Source: Burkholderiaceae bacterium (GTDB lineage Bacteria > Pseudomonadota > Gammaproteobacteria > Burkholderiales > Burkholderiaceae). Taken from it: 30,273 bases of DNA. The notes below the pieces were generated by a model. The model ran no database searches, was not told the DNA's origin, and worked only from the letters and a program-made list of their open reading frames with translations. Every line of letters begins with the position of its first letter. The first letter of the stretch is position 1. The stretch covers positions 1 through 30,273 of the forward strand of contig CANCQD010000019.1 of the NCBI GenBank assembly GCA_947380285.1. Reading direction: 5' to 3'. Position numbers and translations under genes: made by a program. This document shows, piece by piece, positions 1-9,163 of the stretch.

Positions 1-129
1 CTTGCCATCGACGATGCCGCCTAATGCAGCTTTTGCAAGACCACTACCGATGCTTTGAGCAACATCCGCTACGCGAACTGGTGCCTCAAACTCACGTTTT
101 GATCCATCGGGCAGAGTAACTACAAGCAT
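1..129 (-). CDS. thrS: Threonyl-tRNA synthetase, N-terminal fragment (cut by window edge)
   Basis: Charges tRNA-Thr in the cytoplasm. Only the first 43 codons are in the window; the gene continues beyond base 1. The translation begins [17 protein letters not shown] and continues through [19 protein letters not shown], which closely resembles the N-terminal TGS domain of bacterial ThrS (E. coli begins MPVITLPDGS). The ATG at 129 is preceded by a G-rich run (GGGG about 6 bases upstream) that can serve as ribosome binding site. It lies downstream of relA and tRNA-Val in the same direction, separated from them by a terminator-like hairpin, so it probably has its own promoter in the roughly 45 bases between hairpin and start. 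Identity is by recognition of the TGS segment, not of the catalytic core. Confidence 0.9.
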   Translation of the reverse strand, partial: MLVVTLPDGSKREFEAPVRVADVAQSIGSGLAKAALGGIVDGK

Positions 130-175
130 GATGACCCCATCTTATTTACGGAACTTCATTACTGACATCTTTCCC

Positions 176-210
176 AAAAAGAAAGCGCGGTAGCTTTTGG
201 GCATCCGCGC
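176..210 (-). terminator. Rho-independent terminator between tRNA-Val and thrS
   Basis: On the minus strand GCGCGG (210-205) pairs with CCGCGC (190-185) across a 14-base loop, followed at once by the T-rich run TTTCTTTTT (184-176). It lies 44 bases past the 3' end of the tRNA and 47 bases before the thrS start, so it should end the relA/tRNA transcript. Confidence 0.75.
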
Positions 211-253
211 CTCTTTGAAGCCATGATTAGCGCTTCTTTTGGGTCTTATTCGT

Positions 254-330
254 TGGTAGGCTCGATTGGACTCGAACCAACGACCCCCACCATGTCAAGG
301 TGGTGCTCTAACCAGCTGAGCTACGAGCCT
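254..330 (-). tRNA. tRNA-Val (anticodon GAC)
   Basis: A full 77-base cloverleaf with encoded CCA is visible. The acceptor stem is AGGCTCG/CGAGCCT, the D stem GCTC/GAGC, the anticodon stem CCACC/GGTGG around loop TTGACAT, the variable loop GGGTC, and the T stem GTTGG/CCAAT (one G-T pair) around TTCGAGT. Anticodon GAC reads valine codons GUC and GUU. The 5' end is only 18 bases after the relA stop codon, which leaves no room for an independent promoter outside relA; it is likely transcribed with relA or from a promoter inside it. Confidence 0.97.
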
Positions 331-348
331 ATACAGCCATAGAGTTTA

Positions 349-2382
349 TCACCGGCGGCGCACTTGGGTGACCCCTTTAACCTCTTCCAAGCTGTTTTGA
401 ACCAGCCGGAGCACTTCTGAATCCTTCACCTCAATCGTTAAAAGGATCTGAGCAAGCCCTTTTTTGGCGGATTTACGTAAATCAATGACATGAACGCCTT
501 GCCTAGTAAGAATCTCAAAGAGCTCTCGCATTAACTCGGGTCGATCTAAGCCGGTCACCACCAAATCTGCTGGAAATACCCGTTTTTGCTCTTGATTAAC
601 CACCGGATCAGCAGCAGAAGCAGTCCAAGCAGTTTGAATCACTCGCTCAGGCGCTCTTTCGAGAAGACCTCTAAATGTTTTGCAAGAACGGCGATGGATT
701 GAAACCCCTCTGCCTTGTGTCACAAATCCTGCAATGGCGTCTGGTGGAACAGGTCGGCAGCAACGTGCCAACTGCGTTAGCAATGAATCAACCCCAACCA
801 CCAAGACATCGCCACCCCGTCCTACTTTATGACTGCTATTACGCAAGACGATTTCAGGTGGGGTTGGAGCAGGCTTGATATCCGAGTGGACCTCAGGCTT
901 GCTATCCGCCGATTTAGAGGATTGCCCAGTCTCTTCATCATCCAATGCGTTAAACCAAGCGCGCACTCTTTGGCGTGCTCTTTGTGAGCGAACATAGTGT
1001 TTATCAGGGCTAATCCAATCCCTGGATGGACCACCGTGTTTAACGGCAATGATCTCGATGGTCTGGCCATTCTTCAATGCAGTCTCTAGGGGCACCATTG
1101 CACCATCGACGCGAGCGCCTCTGCAGCGATGACCTAGATTGGTATGTACTGCATAAGCAAAATCAATTGGTGTTGAACCCTTCTCTAGAGAGATGACTTT
1201 TCCCAAAGGAGTAAGAACATAAATATGATCGTCAATCTCGTGATGCTTGAGTTGATCCCAAGCATCCTCTTTCCAAGAGATGAGCTGACGAGCCCAAGCA
1301 ATCTGCCTTTCATAAGCAACTTCTGCGCTATGGGTGCCTGGTTGATGATTGATGCTAGGCTTGTTGGTCTTTGCGGGATTGGGTGGTGTTGCCATACCAG
1401 CATAAGCACCCTCTTTATAGCGCCAATGTGCAGCTAAACCATACTCAGCTTGCTGATGCATCTCTTGAGTGCGCACCTGAATTTCAAACGCTATGCCATC
1501 TTCATTCATCACCACTGTATGCAGTGATTGGTATCCGTTCGGCTTGGGACGTGCTATGTAATCGTCAAACTCTCTTGGTACTGGCTGCCAAACGTTATGC
1601 ACGATACCGAGTACGGCGTAACAAGATTTAACATCATCCACCAATACCCGAAATGCTCTGACGTCATATAGATTGGCAAAGTCTAAAGATTTACCTTCCA
1701 TCTTTTTCCAGATGCTATAGATATGTTTTGGCCTACCGAGGACTTCGCCTTCAATCTGCGCAGCCTTCAACTCCGCTTGCAATTGCAAAACAATTTGATC
1801 AATAAATGATTGGCGCTCAATCCGCTTCGCATCTAACATCTTGGCGATATCGCGATAAATCTGTGGCGATAGCACTCGAAAGGCTAAGTCCTCCATCTCC
1901 CATTTCATCTGCCAAATACCCAATCGATTAGCCAATGAGGCATCGATATTCAGAATTTCTTGGGCCCAAGCAGCGGGCATCTCAATCTTTTCTTGTGCTA
2001 TCCAGCGCAAGGTCTGCAAGCGAGATGCAAGGTAAATAAGAACTACCCGCAAATCATCGCCAAATGCCAATAGCATTTTGCGCAACATTTCTTCTTGACC
2101 CGTGACACTTAAGCCACCATCGTCACGCACTAACTTTGCTTGCGCTTGACGTAAGCCACGATAGCCAATCAGTAACTTCGCGGGCTCCTCACCAATCAGC
2201 TTGATAAGCGCTTCTTTACCATGGGTGCGAGCAATATTGCTTGCTGCAGTTAGCGTCGCTTCATCTAGATTAAGGGCTTGTAATATTTGCAAAATGCCAG
2301 CCGAATGTAGCTCTGCCGGCTCGCCATACCAGGCATCTTGAAATAGCGCTACTTTTTCTGATTGGGGGGAGGCATTTGCCAT
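349..2382 (-). CDS. relA: GTP pyrophosphokinase RelA, (p)ppGpp synthetase
   Basis: Ribosome-associated enzyme that transfers pyrophosphate from ATP to GTP/GDP when uncharged tRNA enters the A site. The N-terminal hydrolase-like domain (about residues 25-175) lacks the HD metal motif of active SpoT-type hydrolases. The synthetase domain (about 215-325) carries EFDDYIARPKPNGYQSLH, whose EFDD is the acidic RelA version rather than the RFKD of bifunctional Rel/SpoT. A TGS domain follows near 385-450 (DHIYVLTPLGK) and a C-terminal ACT domain near 605-675. The frame can be opened with TTG at 2388, but ATG at 2382 two codons later is preferred, giving 677 residues, somewhat shorter than the roughly 740 of E. 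coli RelA. It starts 16 bases after the upstream stop and is followed directly by tRNA-Val. A monofunctional synthetase implies a separate SpoT elsewhere. Confidence 0.95.
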   Translation of the reverse strand: MANASPQSEKVALFQDAWYGEPAELHSAGILQILQALNLDEATLTAASNIARTHGKEALIKLIGEEPAKLLIGYRGLRQAQAKLVRDDGGLSVTGQEEMLRKMLLAFGDDLRVVLIYLASRLQTLRWIAQEKIEMPAAWAQEILNIDASLANRLGIWQMKWEMEDLAFRVLSPQIYRDIAKMLDAKRIERQSFIDQIVLQLQAELKAAQIEGEVLGRPKHIYSIWKKMEGKSLDFANLYDVRAFRVLVDDVKSCYAVLGIVHNVWQPVPREFDDYIARPKPNGYQSLHTVVMNEDGIAFEIQVRTQEMHQQAEYGLAAHWRYKEGAYAGMATPPNPAKTNKPSINHQPGTHSAEVAYERQIAWARQLISWKEDAWDQLKHHEIDDHIYVLTPLGKVISLEKGSTPIDFAYAVHTNLGHRCRGARVDGAMVPLETALKNGQTIEIIAVKHGGPSRDWISPDKHYVRSQRARQRVRAWFNALDDEETGQSSKSADSKPEVHSDIKPAPTPPEIVLRNSSHKVGRGGDVLVVGVDSLLTQLARCCRPVPPDAIAGFVTQGRGVSIHRRSCKTFRGLLERAPERVIQTAWTASAADPVVNQEQKRVFPADLVVTGLDRPELMRELFEILTRQGVHVIDLRKSAKKGLAQILLTIEVKDSEVLRLVQNSLEEVKGVTQVRRR

Positions 2383-2398
2383 TGGCAACTAAGGATGA

Positions 2399-4267
2399 TT
2401 AACTAAAAAACTCTTTTACTAAAGCAATTTGTTCTGGCTTTACAAATGCAGGTGCATGACCAACATTAGGAATCTCAATGCTACGAGCATAAGGATTCAC
2501 TTTGCACATCTGAGCAACAGTAGCCGCAGATAGTAGGTCCGAAGTTCCACCACGCACGATTAGCATAGGAATATGAATTTGCTTGAATGCATGCCACATC
2601 GCCATCTCGCCTGCTTTAGCCATGATAGGGTTCACAGATGCAAATGGCACAGAAATATCGGGGTCGTAATGCATGATCCACTTGCCCTCTTTTTGGACCA
2701 ACATGGGGCCGTTATAAATCTCCCACTCTTCTGGTGTGTGCTCACCAAAGGAGGTGCAAATTTCATTCAAGCGTTCGAGTGCGTCAGCGCGATCATCAAA
2801 TACAAATGGCTGACCAACATATGAACCTAAACGCTTTATTGCCTCCGGCTCAATCTTAGGTCCCACGTCATTAATTAACATCCTGCGAATAGGCGAGTTC
2901 GGCATAGCGGCATACACCATACCAATCAAACCGCCCATAGACGTACCAAACCAATCTACTTGCGAAACACCCAGCTTATTTACTAAAGTCGCTATATCAG
3001 AGACATATTGCGGCACGGCATACAATATCGGATTTGATATACGATCTGACTCACCTCTACCCACTATATCTGGGCAAACAACGTAATAGTCTTTGCACAT
3101 CGCCTCAGCCAGAGTTTTAAAATCACTACCCCGCCTTGTTAAGCCATGAACGCAAAGTAATACTTTTCGGTTCGCCGGATTTCCCCAGGCGTGATAGGCC
3201 ATACGATGCGTTGTATCGCCACTAGCACATTCAATAAAGAACGTCTCGCCCTGATGAATAAGGGGGGCAGCATGCACATCATCACGCAAGTCTTCGTCAT
3301 GCGTGTGCTCTTCTACGCCACCGAACTCTTCAGGCTGCAATGTCACATGGTCGATGCCGTGCTGATCGAGCAACATCGTATTGATTCTGGACATAATGTC
3401 TGGCCACTCTTGCATATCGGCAATTTCTATATGTCCAATCAAGGCTGGAAAACTAGGGGTCATCTCCCATACATGCAGATCATGTACTGCTAGTACTCCT
3501 GGAACATTCCTTAAATCGGTGCCCACTTGTAAGTAGTCAATATGAAGAGGTACTCCCTCCATTAAGAAGTGATAAGACTCGTGAAGAATAGAAATGGTAG
3601 ATTTCAGAATCAAGAGTGAAACCAAAATAGAGAGGATTGCATCGATTGGCATCCAGCCAGTCAGCTGAATAACGATACCGGCGATCAGGGCTGCGACGGA
3701 GCCCAATAGGTCACCCATCACATGCACTAAAGCAGCACGAGTGTTAACACTCTTTTTATCGCGCGATAGCACCCATGCGACAACGATATTCATAGCCAAG
3801 CCGATAGCAGCAACTACCGTTACTGTTAAGCCATCTACTTTGTGCGGATCATAGAAACGACTAATTGCCTCAACCACAATCCATACAACCAAACCAAGCA
3901 TCGCAATACTATTGACAAAAGCAGCTAGAGCTTCAGCACGTCCAAAACCAAATGAGTGTTTTGGGGATGGCGGACGACGGGAAATGATTTGCGCCAATAA
4001 GGCAAGACCCAATGCTGCCGCATCGGTAACCATATGGCCAGCATCAGATATTAGCGCTAATGAATTGGCAAAATAGGCTGCAGCACCTTCTACCCCAGAA
4101 AAGCCTAGCGTTAAAACTAGGGCAATTAAGAGAAGGTTTTGATTAGAAACTTGCTTGCTATGAGAATGCTTTGCATCCCCTTTTTTGTGAGCATGCAAGG
4201 ATGGGTCTGCCTCAGACTGAGTCTGGGCTTTTGCTTGCTGAAAAGGGAAATGATGGGAACCCGACAT
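2399..4267 (-). CDS. Fusion: CDF-family cation efflux transporter + alpha/beta hydrolase
   Basis: One uninterrupted 622-residue frame encodes two proteins normally separate. Residues about 42-235 form a six-helix cation diffusion facilitator membrane domain with the two HxxxD metal-site motifs of zinc transporters (H78/D82 and H182/D186). Residues about 235-313 look like its cytoplasmic domain (VHDLHVWEM). A His-rich N-terminal tail (HSH, HAH) and an acidic/His linker (VEEHTHDED, about 316-335) flank it. Residues about 338-622 are an alpha/beta hydrolase with oxyanion HG (374-375), nucleophile elbow GTSMGG (S443), acid D577 and NVGH (H604), so the triad looks intact. There is no Met codon between the domains before the hydrolase fold begins, so an internal start is unlikely. 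It sits between scoB (35 bases upstream) and relA. Expected location is the inner membrane with the hydrolase in the cytoplasm. Hydrolase substrate is unknown. Confidence 0.88.
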   Translation of the reverse strand: MSGSHHFPFQQAKAQTQSEADPSLHAHKKGDAKHSHSKQVSNQNLLLIALVLTLGFSGVEGAAAYFANSLALISDAGHMVTDAAALGLALLAQIISRRPPSPKHSFGFGRAEALAAFVNSIAMLGLVVWIVVEAISRFYDPHKVDGLTVTVVAAIGLAMNIVVAWVLSRDKKSVNTRAALVHVMGDLLGSVAALIAGIVIQLTGWMPIDAILSILVSLLILKSTISILHESYHFLMEGVPLHIDYLQVGTDLRNVPGVLAVHDLHVWEMTPSFPALIGHIEIADMQEWPDIMSRINTMLLDQHGIDHVTLQPEEFGGVEEHTHDEDLRDDVHAAPLIHQGETFFIECASGDTTHRMAYHAWGNPANRKVLLCVHGLTRRGSDFKTLAEAMCKDYYVVCPDIVGRGESDRISNPILYAVPQYVSDIATLVNKLGVSQVDWFGTSMGGLIGMVYAAMPNSPIRRMLINDVGPKIEPEAIKRLGSYVGQPFVFDDRADALERLNEICTSFGEHTPEEWEIYNGPMLVQKEGKWIMHYDPDISVPFASVNPIMAKAGEMAMWHAFKQIHIPMLIVRGGTSDLLSAATVAQMCKVNPYARSIEIPNVGHAPAFVKPEQIALVKEFFS

Positions 4268-4302
4268 AGTGAACCCATTATTCCATTAAATAGCGCCGCT
4301 AA

Positions 4303-4953
4303 CTAGAAACCCGTCGTATCAACAGGGGCGCCCGTTTTAGCGATTACTTCCTCTTTAGTCACACCAGGGGCTAATTCAATCAAGTTCAAGCCAGAACGGG
4401 TGATATCCAAAACGCAAAGATCAGTGATGATTTGGCTAATCACACCCACACCAGTTAATGGCAATGTGCATTTAGGCAGAATCTTGAGCTCTTCTGTGCC
4501 ATCTTTCTTTTTAGCAACGTGCTCCATCAAGACGACGACATGTTTTACGCCAGCAACCAAGTCCATTGCTCCGCCCATACCCTTGACCATTTTTCCTGGG
4601 ATCATCCAGTTCGCTAGGTCGCCATATTCGCTCACTTGCATCGCACCAAGAATAGCAATATTGATCTTGCCGCCGCGAATCATCCCAAAGGAATCTGCAG
4701 AAGAAAAAATAGAAGACCCGGGTAAGGTTGTTACCGTTTGTTTGCCGGCATTAATTAAATCTGCATCAATCGTCTTCTCAGTCGGAAATGGTCCAATACC
4801 CAATAAGCCATTCTCTGACTGAAGCCATACTTCCATATCTTTTGGTACATGATTGGCCACTAAGGTTGGCATACCAATGCCTAAATTTACGTAGTAACCG
4901 TCTTTTAGTTCTTTAGCAGCACGTGCCGCCATTTCATCTCTAGTCCAAGGCAT
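4303..4953 (-). CDS. scoB: Succinyl-CoA:3-ketoacid CoA-transferase subunit B
   Basis: Beta subunit of the enzyme that moves CoA between succinyl-CoA and acetoacetate, activating ketoacids for thiolysis in the cytoplasm. The 216 residues match the usual subunit size. SENGLLGIG contains the glutamate that forms the gamma-glutamyl-CoA intermediate in family I CoA-transferases; [16 protein letters not shown] is typical of the B subunit. The ATG at 4953 has a good ribosome site (GGAAGA, 7 bases upstream). It follows scoA by 32 bases as a two-gene operon and is followed by the transporter-hydrolase fusion after 35 bases, so co-transcription with the latter is possible. Confidence 0.95.
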   Translation of the reverse strand: MPWTRDEMAARAAKELKDGYYVNLGIGMPTLVANHVPKDMEVWLQSENGLLGIGPFPTEKTIDADLINAGKQTVTTLPGSSIFSSADSFGMIRGGKINIAILGAMQVSEYGDLANWMIPGKMVKGMGGAMDLVAGVKHVVVLMEHVAKKKDGTEELKILPKCTLPLTGVGVISQIITDLCVLDITRSGLNLIELAPGVTKEEVIAKTGAPVDTTGF

Positions 4954-4985
4954 ATCAATCTTCCTAAATATTCTGTTCTGGGTAA

Positions 4986-5687
4986 TTAAGCGTTTGGTGT
5001 CAATGTGCGTTGCTCAATCCGCTTCTCTGGAGTGGCGTTGACAACGAGTCGGTGTACATAGATGCCAGGCGTGTGAATCTGATCAGGATCTAATTGACCA
5101 TTCTCAACAATCTCCTCTACTTCAGCGATCGTAATCTTTCCAGCCATTGCAACAACCGGGTTGAAGTTTCGCGCTGTGTAGCGATAGACTAAGTTTCCTG
5201 ACTTATCGGCTTTCCATGCTTTCACTAGAGAGATATCAGAAATGATTGAGCGCTCCATGATGTATTTCTCGCCATCGAATTCTTTTTCTTCTTTACCCTC
5301 AGCAACCAATGTACCAACACCTGTTTTGGTATAGAAAGCAGGAATACCGCAACCACCGGCGCGTAATTTTTCAGCCAAGGTTCCTTGCGGTGTAAATTCC
5401 AGCTCCAACTCACCTGCTAAATACTGACGCTCGAATTCCTTGTTTTCACCCACATAGGAGGCAACCATCTTTTTCACCTGCCGCGAATTGAGTAATAAAC
5501 CCAAACCGAATCCATCAACGCCAGCGTTATTGGCAATTGCTGTGAGGTTCTGAGCACCCAAATCCTTCACCGCCTGGATTAGAGCCTCTGGAATGCCGCA
5601 AAGTCCAAAACCGCCAACAGCCAATTTTTGTCCGTCTTTTAATACATCCCGCAGGGCATCTGCTGCCGATGGGTAAGTTTTATTCAT
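4986..5687 (-). CDS. scoA: Succinyl-CoA:3-ketoacid CoA-transferase subunit A
   Basis: Alpha subunit partnering the adjacent ScoB. The N-terminal segment [17 protein letters not shown] is the CoA-binding GxGGFGxxGxP region of family I CoA-transferases; [16 protein letters not shown] follows. The open frame reaches 5771, but ATG at 5687 ([12 protein letters not shown]) fits family N-termini and has an AGGA ribosome site 8 bases upstream, giving 233 residues. It is divergent from the ETF-QO gene across about 160 bases that should hold both promoters; no operator could be picked out there. Confidence 0.93.
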   Translation of the reverse strand: MNKTYPSAADALRDVLKDGQKLAVGGFGLCGIPEALIQAVKDLGAQNLTAIANNAGVDGFGLGLLLNSRQVKKMVASYVGENKEFERQYLAGELELEFTPQGTLAEKLRAGGCGIPAFYTKTGVGTLVAEGKEEKEFDGEKYIMERSIISDISLVKAWKADKSGNLVYRYTARNFNPVVAMAGKITIAEVEEIVENGQLDPDQIHTPGIYVHRLVVNATPEKRIEQRTLTPNA

Positions 5688-5846
5688 AACTTTTGTCCTA
5701 ATATTGCCAAAAAGGGTAAAAAAGCAATCATAACGCTTCAGACGCTGCTTGCCATGCGCTCTTAGCACCAAATGGGTTTTTGCCAGTTAGAACTAAACTA
5801 GTAGGGCTTAAATGCCTTATTTTTAAAGAAATTTCGGAGAAATTGA

Positions 5847-7517
5847 ATGAATTCTGCAGAGTTAGTAGAGCAATTTGGCCCCAGAGACTCTATGGACTAT
5901 GACCTAGTTATTGTCGGCGGTGGCCCTGCAGGATTGTCAGCTGCTATAAAAGCCAAGCAATTAGCCAACTCCTCTGGAAAAGAGATCAGCGTTTGCGTAC
6001 TGGAAAAAGGTTCAGAAATCGGAGCCCATATTCTTTCCGGTGCAGTCATGGATCCAAAGGCGCTTACTGAATTATTTCCTGATTGGAAAGAGTTAGGCGC
6101 CCCTCTCGATACTCCAGTAACGCAAGATCAATTTTTATTTTTGACCAGCGATAACTCATATCAAGTTCCAAACTGGATGCTGCCACACTGCTTTAAAAAT
6201 GAAGGTAACTATATTGTCAGTCTTGCGAACGTGACTCGTTGGCTAGGGCAACAAGCAGAGAGTCTCGGTGTTGAAATTTTCCCCGGCTTTCCTGCTGCAG
6301 AAATTCTTTACAACGAACAAGGCGCCGTGTGTGGGGTCATCACTGGCTCAATGGGCTTAGACAAAGAAGGCAATCCCACTGAACAATTTCAGCTTGGCAT
6401 GGAATTACGCGGTAAGTACACCCTCTTTGCTGAAGGCTCACGCGGTCATTTAGGCAAACAACTCATTTCTAAGTTTGCTTTAGACAAAGATGCAGATCCC
6501 CAAAGCTATGGCATCGGCATTAAAGAGTTGTGGGAGGTAGAACCCTCTAAGAGCAAGCCTGGTCTAGTTGTCCATACTGCGGGCTGGCCACTGGAGAGTG
6601 ACACCTATGGTGGCTCATTCCTCTATCACTTGGGTGATAACAAGGTAGCGGTTGGCTTAGTAGTTGGACTTTCTTATAAGAACCCCTACCTCTCTCCTTT
6701 TGAAGAATTCCAACGCTACAAATTACATCCTAAGATTCGCGAAACATTTGAAGGCGGCAAACGAATTTCTTATGGTGCTCGCGCACTCACAGCCGGTGGT
6801 TTAAACAGCCTGCCTAAAACGGTATTCCCGGGTGGCGTACTCATTGGCTGTGATGCTGGTTTTCTCAACGCCTCACGCATCAAGGGCAGTCATGCGGCAA
6901 TTAAGACCGGCATGCTTGCTGCTGAAGCAGCAGTAGCAGCTATTAATGAAAATCGCTCTGAGGACGTTTTATCTGCATACCCTACTGCATTCCAAAATAG
7001 TTGGCTACATACCGAACTCAATCAAGCGCGCAACTTCAAGTCTTGGATGTCAAAAGGACTCTATCTGGGCACATTGATGGTTGGACTTGAGCAAAAACTG
7101 TTGGGCGGCAATATGCCATGGACGGTACATTTGAAGCATGCCGATCATGAATGCTTAGAGCCGGCAGCGCAACATCAGCCAATTGATTATCCAAAACCAG
7201 ATGGCAAGATCACATTTGATCGTCTTTCTTCCGTGTTTATCTCAAACACTAACCATGCTGAGAATCAGCCGATTCACTTGACCCTAAAGAATCATTTCGT
7301 ACCAGTGGATATCAACCTCAAAACCTATGCAGGGCCAGAGCAACGATACTGCCCGGCCGGTGTATATGAGTATGTTGAAACCGATGGCAAGCCTCGTTTG
7401 CAAATCAATTCACAAAACTGCGTGCATTGCAAAACATGTGATATTAAAGACCCAACTCAAAATATCATCTGGATAACGCCAGAAGGCGGTGGTGGCCCGA
7501 ACTACGCATCGATGTAA
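5847..7517 (+). CDS. Electron transfer flavoprotein-ubiquinone oxidoreductase
   Basis: Inner-membrane-associated FAD and 4Fe-4S enzyme that passes electrons from reduced ETF (fed by acyl-CoA dehydrogenases such as the GcdH encoded at 12-13.2 kb) to ubiquinone. The FAD-binding GGGPAG is at residues 24-29. Midway TAGGLNSLPKTVFPGG and GCDAGFLNASRIKGSH are characteristic of the family. The C-terminal iron-sulfur domain shows RYCPAGVYEY and NCVHCKTCDIKDP, supplying the four cluster cysteines. 556 residues is a normal bacterial length. The ATG at 5847 has GGAGA eight bases upstream. Divergent from scoAB; no gene for ETF itself is in the window. Confidence 0.96.
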   Translation: MNSAELVEQFGPRDSMDYDLVIVGGGPAGLSAAIKAKQLANSSGKEISVCVLEKGSEIGAHILSGAVMDPKALTELFPDWKELGAPLDTPVTQDQFLFLTSDNSYQVPNWMLPHCFKNEGNYIVSLANVTRWLGQQAESLGVEIFPGFPAAEILYNEQGAVCGVITGSMGLDKEGNPTEQFQLGMELRGKYTLFAEGSRGHLGKQLISKFALDKDADPQSYGIGIKELWEVEPSKSKPGLVVHTAGWPLESDTYGGSFLYHLGDNKVAVGLVVGLSYKNPYLSPFEEFQRYKLHPKIRETFEGGKRISYGARALTAGGLNSLPKTVFPGGVLIGCDAGFLNASRIKGSHAAIKTGMLAAEAAVAAINENRSEDVLSAYPTAFQNSWLHTELNQARNFKSWMSKGLYLGTLMVGLEQKLLGGNMPWTVHLKHADHECLEPAAQHQPIDYPKPDGKITFDRLSSVFISNTNHAENQPIHLTLKNHFVPVDINLKTYAGPEQRYCPAGVYEYVETDGKPRLQINSQNCVHCKTCDIKDPTQNIIWITPEGGGGPNYASM

Positions 7518-7595
7518 TCAAGGAACCCAGAGCACCTGTTAAATACCGGGGTTTTCATCCCAACACGAAAAAATAAATAGCGTTATATTTACGCC

Positions 7596-7982
7596 ATGAT
7601 GATCTTACATACTATGCTTCGCGTTGGTGACCTCAAGCGGTCCATTGATTTCTACACTAAAGTTTTGGGCATGAATTTATTGCGCACAACTGAACGCCCT
7701 GAGCAAAAGTACTCTCTCGCCTTTGTCGGCTTTGGCAAGGGCAACAGCGATGGTCAAGCGGAGATCGAGTTGACGTATAACCATGGTGTTCATAGCTACG
7801 AAATGGGAACAGCCTACGGTCATATTGCAATTGAAGTGCCCGACGCCTATATTGCCTGTGCTGACATCAAAGCAGCTGGCGGTAGTGTCACTCGTGAAGC
7901 TGGTCCAGTTGCTGGCGGCGATACCATCATCGCATTTGTTACAGATCCCGATGGCTACAAAATAGAGCTCATTCAGCGCTAA
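7596..7982 (+). CDS. gloA: Lactoylglutathione lyase (glyoxalase I)
   Basis: Converts the methylglyoxal-glutathione hemithioacetal to S-lactoylglutathione in the cytoplasm. The N-terminal HTMLRVGDL and C-terminal [10 protein letters not shown] are GloA hallmarks. The four metal ligands are visible: H5, E58 (EIELTY), H76 (YGHIA) and E124 (KIEL). 128 residues fits the short, typically Ni-dependent bacterial type. Two ATGs stand in tandem (7596 and 7599). No ribosome binding site precedes them, and a TATATT box ends only 6 bases upstream, so the message may be leaderless. Followed after 2 bases by the next gene. Confidence 0.96.
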   Translation: MMILHTMLRVGDLKRSIDFYTKVLGMNLLRTTERPEQKYSLAFVGFGKGNSDGQAEIELTYNHGVHSYEMGTAYGHIAIEVPDAYIACADIKAAGGSVTREAGPVAGGDTIIAFVTDPDGYKIELIQR

Positions 7983-7984
7983 TC

Positions 7985-9163
7985 GTGGCAGCGCCCGATT
8001 CGTTTCAACTAGAAATAATAGATCGCTTAAGCGATATCCCAGCTAGCGAATGGAATGCCCTGCTTCCTAAGGATGCTGGGCCTTTTCTTCGCCATGAGTT
8101 CCTCACCGCATTAGAAGAGACAGACTGTGTCGGTGGCAATACCGGTTGGCAAGTTGCCCACCTTATTCTGAAAGATGGGCAAAAGCTATTAGGGGCGATG
8201 CCTCTATATCTCAAACAACACTCTTACGGCGAGTTTGTATTTGATTGGTCTTGGGCTCAAGCATATGAGCAACAGGGAATGAAATACTTTCCGAAAGCAC
8301 TCTGCGCCATCCCCTTTACTCCAGTTCAAGGATCACGCATTCTCACTGCTAGTGCGAGCCAGATTGATGCGGACTTAGTTGCCCAACGTTTAATTGATGG
8401 CCTAAAGACTTTGGTTCTACAAAACAATCTGTCATCGGCACATGTTTTGTTCCCCTATGCAACCGAGGTGGAGAGGTTCAAAGAACAAGGTTTTATGTTG
8501 CGAGATTCTGTGCAGTTTCATTGGCATAACCAAGGTTTTGATGATTTTGAACAATTTTTAGCCGCCCTCACTATGAAGCGCCGCAAAAATATTCGGCGTG
8601 AGCGTGAGCAGGTGGCGCGAGAGCTCATTCGTTTTAGGCACGTTCCTGGAAAATCCTCAACTACTTCGGATTGGGAGTTCTTTTATCGCTGTTATGCAAA
8701 TACCTACCTAGAGCATCATTCCAGCCCCTATTTGAATGAGGCATTCTTTCAGTTGTGGGCACAGCGCATGCCACATAACTTACATCTCATTATTGCGGAG
8801 CGCAATGGCAACCCGATTGCCTCGTCATTGCTCGTTGTTGACCCTACTACCTCCAAGGCTTATGGTAGATATTGGGGTGCCATTGAACATGTCCCCTGTT
8901 TGCACTTTGAAACTGCCTACTATCAAGCGATTGAACACTGCATTAGTAATCACATTCAAACCTTTGAAGGTGGAGCGCAAGGCGAGCACAAGATGGCCAG
9001 GGGCTTCTTGCCAACGACCATACAATCAGCTCACTTCATCGCCGATCCTCAGTTTGCTAAAGCAGTACAGCACTTTTTAAATCGCGAGCATCAAGGCATT
9101 GGCGCTTATGTCGATGAGCTTGCCGAGCACAGTCCTTTGAAATCGTCTAAAGTACAGCCATGA
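7985..9163 (+). CDS. COG3146 / DUF482 family GNAT-fold protein (FemAB-like)
   Basis: A 392-residue protein that matches what I know of the COG3146 (DUF482) family, predicted acyltransferases with a FemAB-like double GNAT fold; no substrate is established. Recognisable segments are GPFLRHEFLTALEETD near the N-terminus, the basic run MKRRKNIRREREQV near residue 200, and FEGGAQGEHKMARGFLP near the C-terminus. It starts with GTG at 7985, only 2 bases after the gloA stop, and ends overlapping the next gene by 4 bases (ATGA), so gloA, this gene and the DUF1289 gene look like one operon. No signal peptide or membrane segment is seen. Confidence 0.85.
   Translation: MAAPDSFQLEIIDRLSDIPASEWNALLPKDAGPFLRHEFLTALEETDCVGGNTGWQVAHLILKDGQKLLGAMPLYLKQHSYGEFVFDWSWAQAYEQQGMKYFPKALCAIPFTPVQGSRILTASASQIDADLVAQRLIDGLKTLVLQNNLSSAHVLFPYATEVERFKEQGFMLRDSVQFHWHNQGFDDFEQFLAALTMKRRKNIRREREQVARELIRFRHVPGKSSTTSDWEFFYRCYANTYLEHHSSPYLNEAFFQLWAQRMPHNLHLIIAERNGNPIASSLLVVDPTTSKAYGRYWGAIEHVPCLHFETAYYQAIEHCISNHIQTFEGGAQGEHKMARGFLPTTIQSAHFIADPQFAKAVQHFLNREHQGIGAYVDELAEHSPLKSSKVQP

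Noticed and set aside
822..1631. Several open frames on both strands within relA
   Set aside because: They are overlapped by the full RelA reading frame, resemble no family, and lack ribosome sites.
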